A stretch of DNA of 64,000 bases from Congzhengia sp045635085 (GCA_045635085.1 JAZRBM010000013.1:345078-409077); one strand, 5' to 3'. Positions 7,792 to 16,477 are shown, counted from the first letter of the stretch. Notes: a model not told the origin generated them from the sequence alone. Program-made: numbers and translations.

Positions 7792-8550
7792 TTGATTAAG
7801 GTATATATAAAGAACAACATAATTTCTGTAGTTTCCGGAAAGAAAAAAATAGATTATATAGTCGGTGCAGGTGCGACCTCACTATGCAGTAAATGGAGTT
7901 TTGAAAACCCTTACGCTCTTTTTGGGGACTTTAACGAATCAGAGCTTAAATCCTTTGCAAGGAATGAATTATCTAAACTGATAACCTTAAACAGTTTTGA
8001 TATAGACTCTTTGGCAAGATTTGATGCACAAAGAAAAAACAAATTATATGTTGCAAACAATTTCACAATGTCAGTAGAAGCGGATGATGATGTAGTTTTA
8101 TGCTTTACATTAAATTCTTCTAAAGAATTATTTGCACTTGAAATTTTAACCGCCGCAATGCTTAAAAAACCACTCAAAATTTGCGAGAACTGCGGTGAGT
8201 TTTTCTTCCCGTCAGGTCGCGCGGACTCTGTTTATTGTGACAGAATTACAGAAAACGGTTTTACATGCAAAAAAGTCGGTGCTCATAGACAATACAGAAG
8301 GAACAGCAATTTAAACGAAATTAAAAAGCTATATGACAAAGTCACAAAGCACAACAGGTATTTAAAATCAAAAGGCGCTCTTTCATCCTATGAATATGAC
8401 GCATGGATTAAAGAAACCTCTAAAAAATATTCAGACTTTAAGCTTAATAAAATCAGTTCTGCTGAATTTGAAGCATGGTTATTAAACAAAGAATATACAC
8501 CATCTAATCGCACAAGAAGAAACAATTCAATTTCTGATTATTTACTATAA
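7792..8550 (+). CDS. DUF6076-like protein with a cysteine zinc knuckle
   Basis: 252 residues, function unknown. The middle carries CENCGEFFFPSGR...YCDR...TCKKVG (residues about 130-163), a Cys4-type zinc site seen in DUF6076 and related Clostridial proteins, followed by a basic helical region (GAHRQYRRNSN) and a Lys-rich C-terminus that suggests nucleic-acid contact. TTG start at 7792 is supported by AAAGGAAGG 7 nt ahead. It has its own promoter and shares a bidirectional terminator with thiT. Such proteins occur in accessory regions; here the neighbours give no clue. Confidence 0.6.
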   Translation: MIKVYIKNNIISVVSGKKKIDYIVGAGATSLCSKWSFENPYALFGDFNESELKSFARNELSKLITLNSFDIDSLARFDAQRKNKLYVANNFTMSVEADDDVVLCFTLNSSKELFALEILTAAMLKKPLKICENCGEFFFPSGRADSVYCDRITENGFTCKKVGAHRQYRRNSNLNEIKKLYDKVTKHNRYLKSKGALSSYEYDAWIKETSKKYSDFKLNKISSAEFEAWLLNKEYTPSNRTRRNNSISDYLL

Positions 8551-8586
8551 GAAAAAACTGCAGTTCGTTTGAACTGCAGTTTTTTC
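8551..8586. terminator. Bidirectional terminator between the DUF6076-like gene and thiT
   Basis: 16-bp perfect stem (8551-8566 with 8571-8586), loop GTTT, A-tract on one side and T-tract on the other, so it serves both convergent genes. Confidence 0.9.
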
Positions 8587-9138
8587 TTATCTTTCTTCAA
8601 TTATTTTCTTAATACTTGGTACGCGGAACAAAAGTGCCGCGCCTATAATGGTAAAAATGAGTTCCGGCAGCATATAACTTCCATTATACACCAGCGAATA
8701 AACGTATACATTCCAATTTTCAGGACACCAAATTGAAAAGACTATTGCACCTGATATAAAATGTGAAACAAATCTTAAAAAACAGGCAATAGCAATACCT
8801 GTGCACATACCAAGTGTGCCTTTCTTTCTAAAAAGTCCCGATAATCCTAAAACGCCATAGGCAAATATGTAGTCAAACAGCAAACAACCAATCCATGTCG
8901 CCGGCGTCATGCCGTACCCCATAAGCGCACCAAGGTCCAGTGCAATCTGTACAAACGCATACAAAACCGATACAAAAAGTCCTGTTTTCGTTCCATAGCA
9001 TATTGCAACAGCTGCAACAGGAAGCATAGATAAAAGTGTAATTGAACCACCCAACGGAAGCTGATACACTTTTACCAAAGATAATACTGCAGATAGAGCT
9101 ATCATTACTGCAGACAATGTTAATTTTTTAGTGTTCAT
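8587..9138 (-). CDS. thiT: Thiamine ECF transporter S component ThiT
   Basis: 183-residue, six-helix substrate-binding subunit of an energy-coupling-factor transporter for thiamine. Family features: the early KVYQLPLGGSITLLSMLP segment, GYGMTPATWIGC, and the C-terminal NGSYMLPELI with the Asn-Gly-Ser-Tyr that contacts thiamine in ThiT structures. A TPP riboswitch directly upstream confirms the substrate. ATG at 9138 with AAAGGA site; the shared ECF ATPase/T subunits are not in this window. Confidence 0.95.
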   Translation of the reverse strand: MNTKKLTLSAVMIALSAVLSLVKVYQLPLGGSITLLSMLPVAAVAICYGTKTGLFVSVLYAFVQIALDLGALMGYGMTPATWIGCLLFDYIFAYGVLGLSGLFRKKGTLGMCTGIAIACFLRFVSHFISGAIVFSIWCPENWNVYVYSLVYNGSYMLPELIFTIIGAALLFRVPSIKKIIEER

Positions 9139-9174
9139 AAAATTTATCCTTTCGTATTTTCCTCTTTTTTGCGC

Positions 9175-9205
9175 AAAAAAGGTGTAGCCTGATTAAGGCT
9201 ACACC
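9175..9205 (-). terminator. thiT: Intrinsic terminator of the TPP-riboswitch leader
   Basis: On the minus strand GGTGTAGCCT (9205-9196) pairs with AGGCTACACC (9190-9181), loop TAATC, followed directly by TTTTTT (9180-9175). It lies between the aptamer and thiT, the usual position for ligand-dependent attenuation. A second 12-bp pairing (9207-9218 with 9149-9160) encloses it and covers the thiT ribosome site. Confidence 0.85.
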
Positions 9206-9221
9206 TAAAATACGAAAGATA

Positions 9222-9319
9222 GAAAGTAACTCCCTTCGTTGGCATTACCCAAATCAGGTCATAAGGGTCGAAGTTGGATTACTTCATCTCAGTTTGCTAA
9301 CACAAACTCCCCTGTTAAC
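9222..9319 (-). promoter_or_regulatory. thiT: TPP (THI-box) riboswitch aptamer
   Basis: The minus strand shows the conserved elements in order: GGGGAGT near 9313, CTGAGATG (9292-9285), ACCCTTATGACCTGATTTGG (9268-9249) and GTAATGCCAACGAAGGGAG (9248-9230). These are the P1/P3 and P4/P5 core of the THI element that binds thiamine pyrophosphate. Transcription should start at about 9319, so the aptamer begins at the very 5' end. Confidence 0.95.
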
Positions 9320-9325
9320 ATCTTC

Positions 9326-9354
9326 ATTTTAGCATAATTTTGCTATCGTGTCAA
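9326..9354 (-). promoter_or_regulatory. thiT: Sigma-A promoter of the thiT transcript
   Basis: TTGACA (9354-9349), 17-nt spacer ending TGC (extended -10), TAAAAT (9331-9326). It lies 8 nt past the end of the upstream kinase gene. Confidence 0.85.
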
Positions 9355-9362
9355 GTGTTTAA

Positions 9363-10733
9363 TTAATCTTTTATTTCTTCTAAAATCGGAGCAGCATCTG
9401 AATTATACGGAAGCACAACAGTAAATGAGCTTCCCTTTTCTTCTTCACTTGAAACCTCAATATATCCGCCATGAAGTTTGACCGCATCCATAGCTATAGA
9501 AAGTCCCAATCCTGTGCCTCCGGTATCTCTTGCGCGAGCTTTATCAACGCGATAAAATCTATCAAAAATCTTTTGTATTTCATCCTTTGGAATACCAATA
9601 CCAGTATCAGTAATTCTGATAAGCACGTTTCCTAAATCACGCATGACTTCCATCTTTACACTTCCGCCATTTTCTGTATATTTTATAGAATTATCACAAA
9701 TATTATAAATCGCTTCTGTTATGCTATCTCTGTCGACAGGAACCAAAACATCATCTGAAGGATTTAAAAGAGTAAAGCTTATCTCTTTATTTTGTGCCAA
9801 AGGTTTTAACTTTTCAAAAATCTCCGACGTAATTTCTGCAATAGATACCATATCAATATTAAGGCTGTTTGTCTGGTCCATTTTGGTAAGGTCTAAAAGA
9901 CGCTGAACAATTCTTGTAAGTCTTTCAACCTCTGCACCCATATCACCTAAAAACTCACGCAAAAATTCAGGGTCAGGATGGGGTGTTTGAATCAAAGAGT
10001 CTGACAATAACTTGATTATAGACAGCGGTGTTTTAAGCTCATGTGATGCATCTGATACGAACGAGCGTCTTTTTTCCTCAAGCTCATCTACCCTGTCTAT
10101 CAATTCGTTAAAGGCAACTACCAAATCGCCTACCTCATCTTTACTTGAAAGCTCACATTTTTGAAGCTTGTCTTTAGGCATATCCTTAATAAATGCTGTG
10201 AGCTTTACAATCGGTTTTGTAAGGAGAGTTGCAATTAACACACCAAGCACAAAAACAACAACAACCAAGATAGTACCAAACAGCCAGATAGACCACATAA
10301 GACGATTTACCACTTCATCAACGTCGTTTCCTGACGCCGCAACAAGCACAGAGCCTATTGTCTTTTGGTCTTTTATAATCGGAACTGCCGCTTCAATAAC
10401 CCACTCGTTATTCTTTTTATAGTACGCAGAAAACGTGCTATTGTTAACCAAAACCTCTGTAACCGGCTCGTAAACAAGCAATTTTCCCGTGTAGCTTTTT
10501 TCGTTAAAGGAGTCATAGTATGCCTTGGTCTGGCTATCCGTAATAACTACTCTAAAGCCACTCTCAATTGGCATTGTTTCCATCTTCTGAGATATTTTGT
10601 ACTCATCAAACTCTTCAATATTAATGCTGGCTACAATATTTGCGCGCATCAGCACTTCTGATTTTTTCTGCTCAAGAAGATATGTTCTGAGAGTTGTTAT
10701 ACTGTATGTGGCAAGTATAACCAGAACGAGCAA
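9363..10733 (-). CDS. Sensor histidine kinase, PhoR/WalK-like (start uncertain)
   Basis: Kinase partner of the regulator at 10789-11475. From the conservative TTG at 10733 it has 456 residues: extracytoplasmic sensor, membrane helix (IWLFGTILVVVVFVLGVLI), HAMP linker, HisKA (SFVSDASHELKTPLS), N box (YNICDNSIKYTENGG) and G boxes (DTGIGIPKDE, GTGLGLSIAMD). That TTG cuts the first membrane helix in half; the reading frame continues upstream through IKNKIVATYLIIAL but offers no ATG/GTG/TTG. An ATT codon at 10805-10803 behind GGGGGGTAGG would give a natural N-terminus, or a 1-base indel separates it from the ATG at 10786. End of a metK-containing operon. Confidence 0.88.
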   Translation of the reverse strand: MLVLVILATYSITTLRTYLLEQKKSEVLMRANIVASINIEEFDEYKISQKMETMPIESGFRVVITDSQTKAYYDSFNEKSYTGKLLVYEPVTEVLVNNSTFSAYYKKNNEWVIEAAVPIIKDQKTIGSVLVAASGNDVDEVVNRLMWSIWLFGTILVVVVFVLGVLIATLLTKPIVKLTAFIKDMPKDKLQKCELSSKDEVGDLVVAFNELIDRVDELEEKRRSFVSDASHELKTPLSIIKLLSDSLIQTPHPDPEFLREFLGDMGAEVERLTRIVQRLLDLTKMDQTNSLNIDMVSIAEITSEIFEKLKPLAQNKEISFTLLNPSDDVLVPVDRDSITEAIYNICDNSIKYTENGGSVKMEVMRDLGNVLIRITDTGIGIPKDEIQKIFDRFYRVDKARARDTGGTGLGLSIAMDAVKLHGGYIEVSSEEEKGSSFTVVLPYNSDAAPILEEIKD

Positions 10734-10788
10734 TGCAATAATCAGATAGGTGGCTACAATTTTATTTTTTATACTAAATAAATCATCC

Positions 10789-11475
10789 TTAAATTTCTTT
10801 AAAATAGTAACCTACCCCCCATTTTGTGTGGATAAAACAAGGTTGGGCAGGATTTTCTTCTATTTTTTCGCGAAGACGTCTTACGTGAACATCGACCGTT
10901 CTAACATCCCCCGGGTAATCATAACCCCAGACAATATCCAAAAGATTTTCTCTTGAGTAAACTTTACCTGAATTGCAGACAAAAAGGTCAATTAAGTCAA
11001 ATTCTTTTGCGGTTAATTCAACTATCCTTTCGCCTATTTCTACCCTTCTTAAGTTATAATCAAGCGTTATACTGCCAACTGTAACGGAAGATTCTTTTTT
11101 TGCACTACTCTCTACAGGTGTTACACGACGCAATACAGCCTTAACGCGTGCTTTTAGCTCTAAAATGTTAAATGGCTTTGTCAGGTAGTCATCAGCACCG
11201 TATTCTAATCCCAGTATCTTGTCCATATCCTCATTTTTTGCTGTCAGCATAATGATGGGAACGTTCGAAAATTCACGCACTTTCTGACAAACTTCGTAAC
11301 CGTCAACTTTTGGAAGCATAAGGTCTAAAATTATTAAATCAACACTCTTGTCATATGCCATTTTTATAGCTTCTTCTCCGTCATAGGCACATTCAACGGT
11401 ATATCCGTCCTGCTCCAGATTGTACTTTATACCTTTTACCAAGAGTTTTTCATCATCAACAATAAGTATTTTCAT
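10789..11475 (-). CDS. Response regulator, OmpR/PhoB family
   Basis: 228 residues: receiver domain (acidic D7-D8, phospho-acceptor D51 in LIILDLMLPKVDG, MLTAKNED Lys) and winged-helix DNA-binding domain (SRENLLDIVWGYDYPGDVRT). ATG at 11475 is chosen because GGAGG lies 7 nt before it; the longer reading from 11493 has none. It follows metK by 27 nt and precedes its kinase, overlapping the kinase frame. Overall similar to WalR/PhoP-type regulators, but regulon unknown. Confidence 0.95.
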   Translation of the reverse strand: MKILIVDDEKLLVKGIKYNLEQDGYTVECAYDGEEAIKMAYDKSVDLIILDLMLPKVDGYEVCQKVREFSNVPIIMLTAKNEDMDKILGLEYGADDYLTKPFNILELKARVKAVLRRVTPVESSAKKESSVTVGSITLDYNLRRVEIGERIVELTAKEFDLIDLFVCNSGKVYSRENLLDIVWGYDYPGDVRTVDVHVRRLREKIEENPAQPCFIHTKWGVGYYFKEI

Positions 11476-11502
11476 GGATTTGCCTCCATTCAAATTTTTA
11501 AA

Positions 11503-12681
11503 TTAAAGCAAAGCTTTGATTTCGTCCACTTTATCAAGCTTTTCCCACGGAAGCTCTATGTCAGTTCTTCCAAAATGTCCATAGGCTGCAGTCTGCTTGT
11601 ATATTGGTCTTCTTAAATCAAGCATCTTAATGATACCCGCAGGACGAAGGTCAAAGCACTTTTTGATTATTTGTGTGATTTTTTCTTCATCAACTCGAGC
11701 TGTTCCAAACGTTTCAACTAAAACAGATACCGGTTCTGCCACACCGATAGCATACGCAATCTGCACTTCACACTTGTCACAAAGGCCTGCCGCTACAATA
11801 TTCTTAGCAACGTATCTTCCTGCATATGCTGCACTTCTGTCAACCTTTGTCGGGTCCTTTCCTGAAAAAGCACCGCCACCGTGACGCGCATATCCGCCGT
11901 ATGTGTCAACAATGATTTTTCTGCCTGTATGACCTGAATCGCCATTAGGACCGCCAACTACAAAACGTCCTGTAGGGTTTATGTAATATCTTGTATTTTC
12001 ATTTAAAAGTTCCGCGGGAATTGTAGGTATTATAACCTTTTCAATCATATCCTTTTCAATCTGTTCGTGTGTTGCCTCTTCTCCGTGCTGAGTTGAAATA
12101 ACAACTGTATCAATGTATGCAGGTTTTCCGTTTTCATCATAAGCTACTGTTACCTGAGACTTTCCATCAGGACGAAGATAAGTTATTTCTCCTGATTTTC
12201 TTACATCTGTAAGTTTTCTTGTCAGCTTATGTGCCAAGCTTATTGCCAAAGGCATAAATTCCGGTGTTTCGTTACAAGCATACCCAAACATCATACCCTG
12301 GTCACCTGCACCGATTGAACCTATGTTGTCTTTTCCTGATTTTGCCTCTAGCGACTTGTCAACACCCAGTGCGATATCCGCCGATTGTTCATCAATTGCT
12401 GTGATTACAGCACAGGTATCACAGTCAAAGCCATACTTTGCTCTGTCGTAGCCTATTTCTCTTACACACTCTCTTACTGTTTTTGGAATATCAACATATG
12501 TAGTTGTAGAGATTTCTCCTACAACTAAAACGAGTCCCGTAGTTACGGTAACCTCACACGCAACTCTGCCCTCTGGGTCTTTTTTATAAATTTCGTCTAA
12601 AACCGCGTCAGACAATATGTCTGCCATTTTATCCGGATGTCCCTCTGTTACTGATTCTGAAGTAAAAAGTTTAAATGCCAT
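11503..12681 (-). CDS. metK: S-adenosylmethionine synthetase
   Basis: 392-residue enzyme making SAM from methionine and ATP in the cytoplasm. Signature motifs GAGDQGMMFGYA and GGGAFSGKDPTKVDRSAAYA are intact, as are the N-terminal SESVTEGHPDKMAD and the C-terminal AYGHFGR. ATG at 12681 is favoured (AGGAG nine nt upstream) over ATG at 12690, which abuts the ribosome site. It follows the RNase J gene by 32 nt and precedes a two-component pair, all co-directional. No SAM riboswitch is seen in the short gap. Confidence 0.97.
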   Translation of the reverse strand: MAFKLFTSESVTEGHPDKMADILSDAVLDEIYKKDPEGRVACEVTVTTGLVLVVGEISTTTYVDIPKTVRECVREIGYDRAKYGFDCDTCAVITAIDEQSADIALGVDKSLEAKSGKDNIGSIGAGDQGMMFGYACNETPEFMPLAISLAHKLTRKLTDVRKSGEITYLRPDGKSQVTVAYDENGKPAYIDTVVISTQHGEEATHEQIEKDMIEKVIIPTIPAELLNENTRYYINPTGRFVVGGPNGDSGHTGRKIIVDTYGGYARHGGGAFSGKDPTKVDRSAAYAGRYVAKNIVAAGLCDKCEVQIAYAIGVAEPVSVLVETFGTARVDEEKITQIIKKCFDLRPAGIIKMLDLRRPIYKQTAAYGHFGRTDIELPWEKLDKVDEIKALL

Positions 12682-12713
12682 TTTTTCCATCTCCTATATT
12701 TTATCTTACGTAA

Positions 12714-14378
12714 TTATACTTCCATAATGATTGGCAATATCATAGGCTTTCTCTTAGTCTTAGCATATACAAAATCACCCATCGATGATTTTAAGCTTGA
12801 CTTAAGACTTGCCCAGTCTGTCTTGTTATTGTCTGCACATTTTTCAAGTGCACACTTGGCAACCATCCGCGCCTCATCCATGAGGTCTACTGATTCTCTC
12901 ACATACACAAATCCACGTGAAATTACATCAGGACCTGAAAGGATTGAGCCGTCTAGTTTTGACATGGTTACTACAACAACTATTATGCCGTCCTCTGCCA
13001 GATGTTTTCTGTCGCGAAGAACAATGTTGCCGACATCACCTATACCCAGCCCATCAATTAAAACCGCACCGGATGCAACAGGTACACCAAGCTTTGCAGT
13101 GTCTTTCGTCAGCTCGATAGTCCTGCCAACATCGCCGATGAGTATATTTTTAGGCTTCATTCCCATTTTTTCAGCAAGACCTGCATGGAGCTTTAAATGT
13201 CTGAACTCGCCGTGAACCGGTATGAAAAATTTAGGTTTAACAAGCGATAATATGAGTTTTAGTTCTTCCTGACAGGCGTGGCCAGAAACATGTATATTTT
13301 CAAGAGATTTATATACAACGTCTGCACCTTTTTTGAAAAGCTCATTTATAACGGTAGAAATTGCCTTTTCATTACCAGGAATAGGCGACGCTGAAACAAT
13401 AACTAAATCGCCCTTTGTTATCTCTACTTTTCTATGCTCTGAAAATGCCATTCGAGATAGCGCTGACATAGCCTCACCCTGGCTTCCGGTTGTGATAATT
13501 ACAAGCTGATGAGGTTTATATTTGTTTATATCATCAATTGAAACCAAGATTTTTTCAGGAATTTTCATATAGCCAAGGCTGGCTGCAACCTCCACTACAT
13601 TCTCCATACTTCTTCCTGATATTGCGACTTTTCTGTTGTAACGGCCAGCGCAGTTTATAATTTGCTGAACACGATGGATATTAGATGCAAAGGTTGCAAC
13701 TATAATCCTTGAATGACAGTTTCTGAAATACTCATCAAGCGTGTCTCCTACCGTACGCTCTGACATTGTAAAGCCGGGACGCTCTGCATTTGTACTGTCA
13801 GACATAAGCGCCAGCACACCCCGTCTGCCAAGCTCTCCGAATCTTGCAAGGTCTATCATTTCGCCCTCTATCGGCGTACTGTCAACCTTAAAATCGCCTG
13901 TATGAACGATTGTACCAACCGGGGTATGAATCGCAAGTGCAACAGCGCCTGCAATCGAATGGTTCGTATGAATGAACTCCACTTTAAAGTTTCCAAGTTT
14001 TACGCTGTCTCCTGCTTTTACGCGACTTAGCTTTGTTTTAGACAGCATATTAAATTCTTTTAGTTTTACTTCTACAAGCCCAAGTGTCAATCTTGTTCCG
14101 TATATTGGCACGTTAAGCTCTTTTAAAAAGTAAGGTATAGCACCTATGTGGTCCTCATGACCATGGGTAATAACTATACCGCGTATCTTATGCTTATTCT
14201 TCACAAGATACGAAATGTCAGGTATTACAATATCAATACCCGGCATACTCTCATCAGGGAACGCCATACCACAGTCGAGTACAAATATGTCGTTATCATA
14301 CTCAAAGACTGTCATGTTTTTTCCGATCTCATTGAGTCCCCCTAAAGGTATGATTTTCAATTTTTGATTTTTTGCCAC
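12714..14378 (-). CDS. rnj: Ribonuclease J
   Basis: 554-residue metallo-beta-lactamase/beta-CASP RNase with 5'-3' exo- and endonuclease activity, central to mRNA decay and rRNA maturation in Bacillota. Zn-binding motif THGHEDHIGA, then HTGDFKVD, and the beta-CASP motifs (SDSTNAERPG, TGSQGEAMSALSRMA, VHVSGHACQEEL region, PVHGEFRHLKLH) are all visible. GTG at 14378 after GGAGG is the likely start. Its own promoter is at 14426-14434; metK follows. Confidence 0.96.
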   Translation of the reverse strand: MAKNQKLKIIPLGGLNEIGKNMTVFEYDNDIFVLDCGMAFPDESMPGIDIVIPDISYLVKNKHKIRGIVITHGHEDHIGAIPYFLKELNVPIYGTRLTLGLVEVKLKEFNMLSKTKLSRVKAGDSVKLGNFKVEFIHTNHSIAGAVALAIHTPVGTIVHTGDFKVDSTPIEGEMIDLARFGELGRRGVLALMSDSTNAERPGFTMSERTVGDTLDEYFRNCHSRIIVATFASNIHRVQQIINCAGRYNRKVAISGRSMENVVEVAASLGYMKIPEKILVSIDDINKYKPHQLVIITTGSQGEAMSALSRMAFSEHRKVEITKGDLVIVSASPIPGNEKAISTVINELFKKGADVVYKSLENIHVSGHACQEELKLILSLVKPKFFIPVHGEFRHLKLHAGLAEKMGMKPKNILIGDVGRTIELTKDTAKLGVPVASGAVLIDGLGIGDVGNIVLRDRKHLAEDGIIVVVVTMSKLDGSILSGPDVISRGFVYVRESVDLMDEARMVAKCALEKCADNNKTDWASLKSSLKSSMGDFVYAKTKRKPMILPIIMEV

Positions 14379-14425
14379 TATTAATCCTCCATAATAATTT
14401 TTCCGCACATTTATATGTATTATAT

Positions 14426-14434
14426 ATTATAGCA
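14426..14434 (-). promoter_or_regulatory. rnj: Extended -10 promoter for the RNase J operon
   Basis: TGCTATAAT on the minus strand (14434-14426), about 48 nt before the GTG start. The -35 region is weak (TTTATT at 17 nt), consistent with an extended -10 promoter. Confidence 0.55.
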
Positions 14435-14492
14435 GATTTTTTCAAAATAATAAAGCCTTTTTTAAAATTTTTAAAATAATTTTAAAAACCAA

Positions 14493-14533
14493 AAGGAGTG
14501 TTTCTGATGAACTTAGTACAGAAATCACTCCTT
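14493..14533 (-). terminator. Imperfect inverted repeat, probable terminator of the Cys-rich gene
   Basis: AAGGAGTG-TTTCTG (14493-14506) pairs with CAGAAA-T-CACTCCTT (14519-14533) with one bulged base. On the minus strand it is followed by TTGGTTTTTA. It sits 49 nt beyond the stop of the Cys-rich gene and before the RNase J promoter. Confidence 0.5.
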
Positions 14534-14581
14534 AATAAGCTTACACTATTTTTTTAGTTTAATTCGCTCTTTTAACTTTTA

Positions 14582-14812
14582 TCAGTCCTGACAAGAACAA
14601 TCACCGTCGTTATGATAGTAATGCTTATGACATCTTACTTCTCTGTCATCGTAGCAGGGTTCAAAACAACCATTTTGTCTGTTTGCACAAACTACGTTTG
14701 TTCTGGGTTCGCAATATCTTGAATCGCTATATCTTGAATGGTTGCATCTTGAGTTGCCACAACAAGATAAGTTTCGTCTTATGCAGTTTACAACATTACA
14801 AATTCCACACAT
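14582..14812 (-). CDS. Small cysteine-rich protein, function unknown
   Basis: 76 residues with 13 cysteines, several as C-x2-C or CC, plus many Asn, Arg and His and the near-repeat SRCNHSRYSDSRYCEP. The composition suggests a metal-binding or disulfide-linked structural protein; spore coat and crust proteins often look like this, but there is no family match I recognise. ATG at 14812 follows GGAGG by 8 nt. A CATATAAT hexamer-like element about 50 nt upstream resembles a SigE -10 site. Stand-alone gene. Confidence 0.65.
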   Translation of the reverse strand: MCGICNVVNCIRRNLSCCGNSRCNHSRYSDSRYCEPRTNVVCANRQNGCFEPCYDDREVRCHKHYYHNDGDCSCQD

Positions 14813-14889
14813 GATCAATACCTCCATATAAAAATTTTGTTGCCCCATGACATTATATGTCGATTTATGGGAAAAAGTGTTTATTTTGT

Positions 14890-14918
14890 TGCAAAATTAC
14901 ATTTAGCATGATAGAATA
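14890..14918 (+). promoter_or_regulatory. Promoter for the CDF transporter gene
   Basis: TTGCAA (14890-14895), 17-nt spacer, TAGAAT (14913-14918), 31 nt before the TTG start codon. Confidence 0.5.
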
Positions 14919-14948
14919 TATGTATTATGACTTTCGAGGTGTATTATT

Positions 14949-16139
14949 TTGTTTATTAGATTTTTGGTACGTACGTTTATTCGCAATTATGATGATGTTG
15001 ATAGCGCGTCTGTTCGTGCATCGTATGGTGTGTTCGGCGGGATTTTAGGCATTATATGCAACATTATTCTCTTTATAATAAAATTTGCCATAGGCACAGT
15101 AATCAATTCCATCGCTATAATTTCTGACTCTTTTAACAATCTGTCTGATATGGGTTCCTCGGTAGTAACTATGATCGGCGCGCGTCTTAGCAATCAGCGT
15201 CCCGACGCCGAGCACCCCTTCGGTCACGGTAGGTTTGAATATATATGCTCTTTGATTGTTTCGTTTATTATCATTACAATGGGTTTTGAATTAGTTAAAT
15301 CTTCAATAGGAAAAATCATATCACCCACGACCCCAGGCTTTAACCCATTGCTTTTAGGGATTTTAATCGTATCTGTTTTAATTAAGCTATGGATGTTTTT
15401 TGCTGTCAAATTTTTAGGAAAAACAATAAACTCTGATGTGCTTTTAGCTACATCTACCGACAGTTTTAATGATGCCATTGCTACATCTACGGTTATTATT
15501 TCTGTTGTTTTGTGTAAATTTCTGCCCCCTGTAATTGACGGAATTGCAGGACTCGCTGTCGCTGTGCTTATCTGTGTTTCTGGTGTAAAGCTTGCATGGG
15601 AAACAATCGGCACACTTTTAGGAACATCACCAGACCCCGCTGTGATAAATAAAATAGCAGAAATTATCCTGTCAAACGAAGAAATTTTAGGCATTCACGA
15701 TCTTATCGTGCACGACTACGGTCCAGGAAGAACACTCGCCTCTGTTCATGCAGAGGTTTCTTGTGAAAAATCGGCAATTATGCTACACGAAATAATTGAT
15801 GCTTTAGAGATTAAAATCATGGAAGAATTAGGTATAGAAACAGTCATTCATACAGACCCGATATTAATAAGTGACGATAAGGTCAACACAACAAAAGAAA
15901 TGGTTAAAAACATTCTGGCAGAAATTAATCCTGAGCTTGGCATGCACGATTTTCGTATGACAGACGGAGAAAACAGGATTAACCTTATTTTTGATTTAGA
16001 AGTACCATTTAACCTCAGCGAAAGCGACAGAGCAGATGTAATCAAAATAATTAACGAAAAGATCCAAAAAGAGGACAGTCGCTTTGCCTGCTTTATAAAG
16101 GTCGACTATAAACCGTCATATAATTTACATATTAAGTAA
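14949..16139 (+). CDS. Cation diffusion facilitator family transporter
   Basis: 396-residue CDF efflux protein exporting a divalent metal (Mn, Fe or Zn) in exchange for protons. Six membrane helices occupy residues 25-215; the metal-site motifs ISDSFNNLSD (helix 2) and TDSFNDAIATS (helix 5), and the HPFGHGRFEY loop, are intact. The cytoplasmic domain (DLIVHDYGPGRTLASVHAEV, with metal-binding His) is longer than average because a second ferredoxin-like segment follows it, as in several Clostridial CDF proteins. TTG start with GAGG 8 nt upstream. Confidence 0.92.
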   Translation: MFIRFLVRTFIRNYDDVDSASVRASYGVFGGILGIICNIILFIIKFAIGTVINSIAIISDSFNNLSDMGSSVVTMIGARLSNQRPDAEHPFGHGRFEYICSLIVSFIIITMGFELVKSSIGKIISPTTPGFNPLLLGILIVSVLIKLWMFFAVKFLGKTINSDVLLATSTDSFNDAIATSTVIISVVLCKFLPPVIDGIAGLAVAVLICVSGVKLAWETIGTLLGTSPDPAVINKIAEIILSNEEILGIHDLIVHDYGPGRTLASVHAEVSCEKSAIMLHEIIDALEIKIMEELGIETVIHTDPILISDDKVNTTKEMVKNILAEINPELGMHDFRMTDGENRINLIFDLEVPFNLSESDRADVIKIINEKIQKEDSRFACFIKVDYKPSYNLHIK

Positions 16140-16179
16140 AAATGTGACAAATGTTCACAAAAAGTTCAACACCTTGACA

Positions 16180-16208
16180 TTGACGATTTTGCTCTGCAAT
16201 GCTATAAT
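16180..16208 (+). promoter_or_regulatory. Strong sigma-A promoter of abrB
   Basis: TTGACG (16180-16185), 17-nt spacer ending TGC, TATAAT (16203-16208). An overlapping TTGACA lies at 16174. Confidence 0.85.
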
Positions 16209-16240
16209 TAGACTAAACAAAATTTAAGGGGATGAGTTTT

Positions 16241-16477
16241 ATGAAATCAACAGGTATCGTGAGAAAAGTGGATGAATTAGGAAGAATTGTTTTACCGATA
16301 GAATTAAGAAGAACATTAGATATTGCAGAAAAAGACTCGTTGGAAATTTATGTTGATGACAATAGAATAATCTTAAAAAAATATGAACCCACATGTGTTT
16401 TTTGTGGCAGTTCTAAAGACGTGCTGACATTTAAGGGCAAAAATATCTGTCCGGCATGTCTTAGTGAATTAAAATAA
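16241..16477 (+). CDS. abrB: AbrB/SpoVT-family transition-state regulator
   Basis: 78-residue DNA-binding protein. The swapped-hairpin AbrB domain is textbook (MKSTGIVRKVDELGRIVLP); the C-terminus holds CVFCG...CPAC, a Cys4 zinc site found in Clostridial AbrB proteins but not in B. subtilis AbrB. ATG at 16241 is preferred (AAGGGG nine nt ahead) to the ATG at 16232. Own strong promoter and a shared 38-bp palindromic terminator. Likely controls transition-phase genes, including sporulation. Confidence 0.92.
   Translation: MKSTGIVRKVDELGRIVLPIELRRTLDIAEKDSLEIYVDDNRIILKKYEPTCVFCGSSKDVLTFKGKNICPACLSELK

Noticed and set aside
12691..12713. SAM riboswitch in front of metK
   Set aside because: Only 32 bases separate metK from the RNase J gene; no aptamer can fit.
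14857..15048. 63-codon plus-strand frame before the CDF gene
   Set aside because: Overlaps the promoter and the CDF start in another frame and has no ribosome site.
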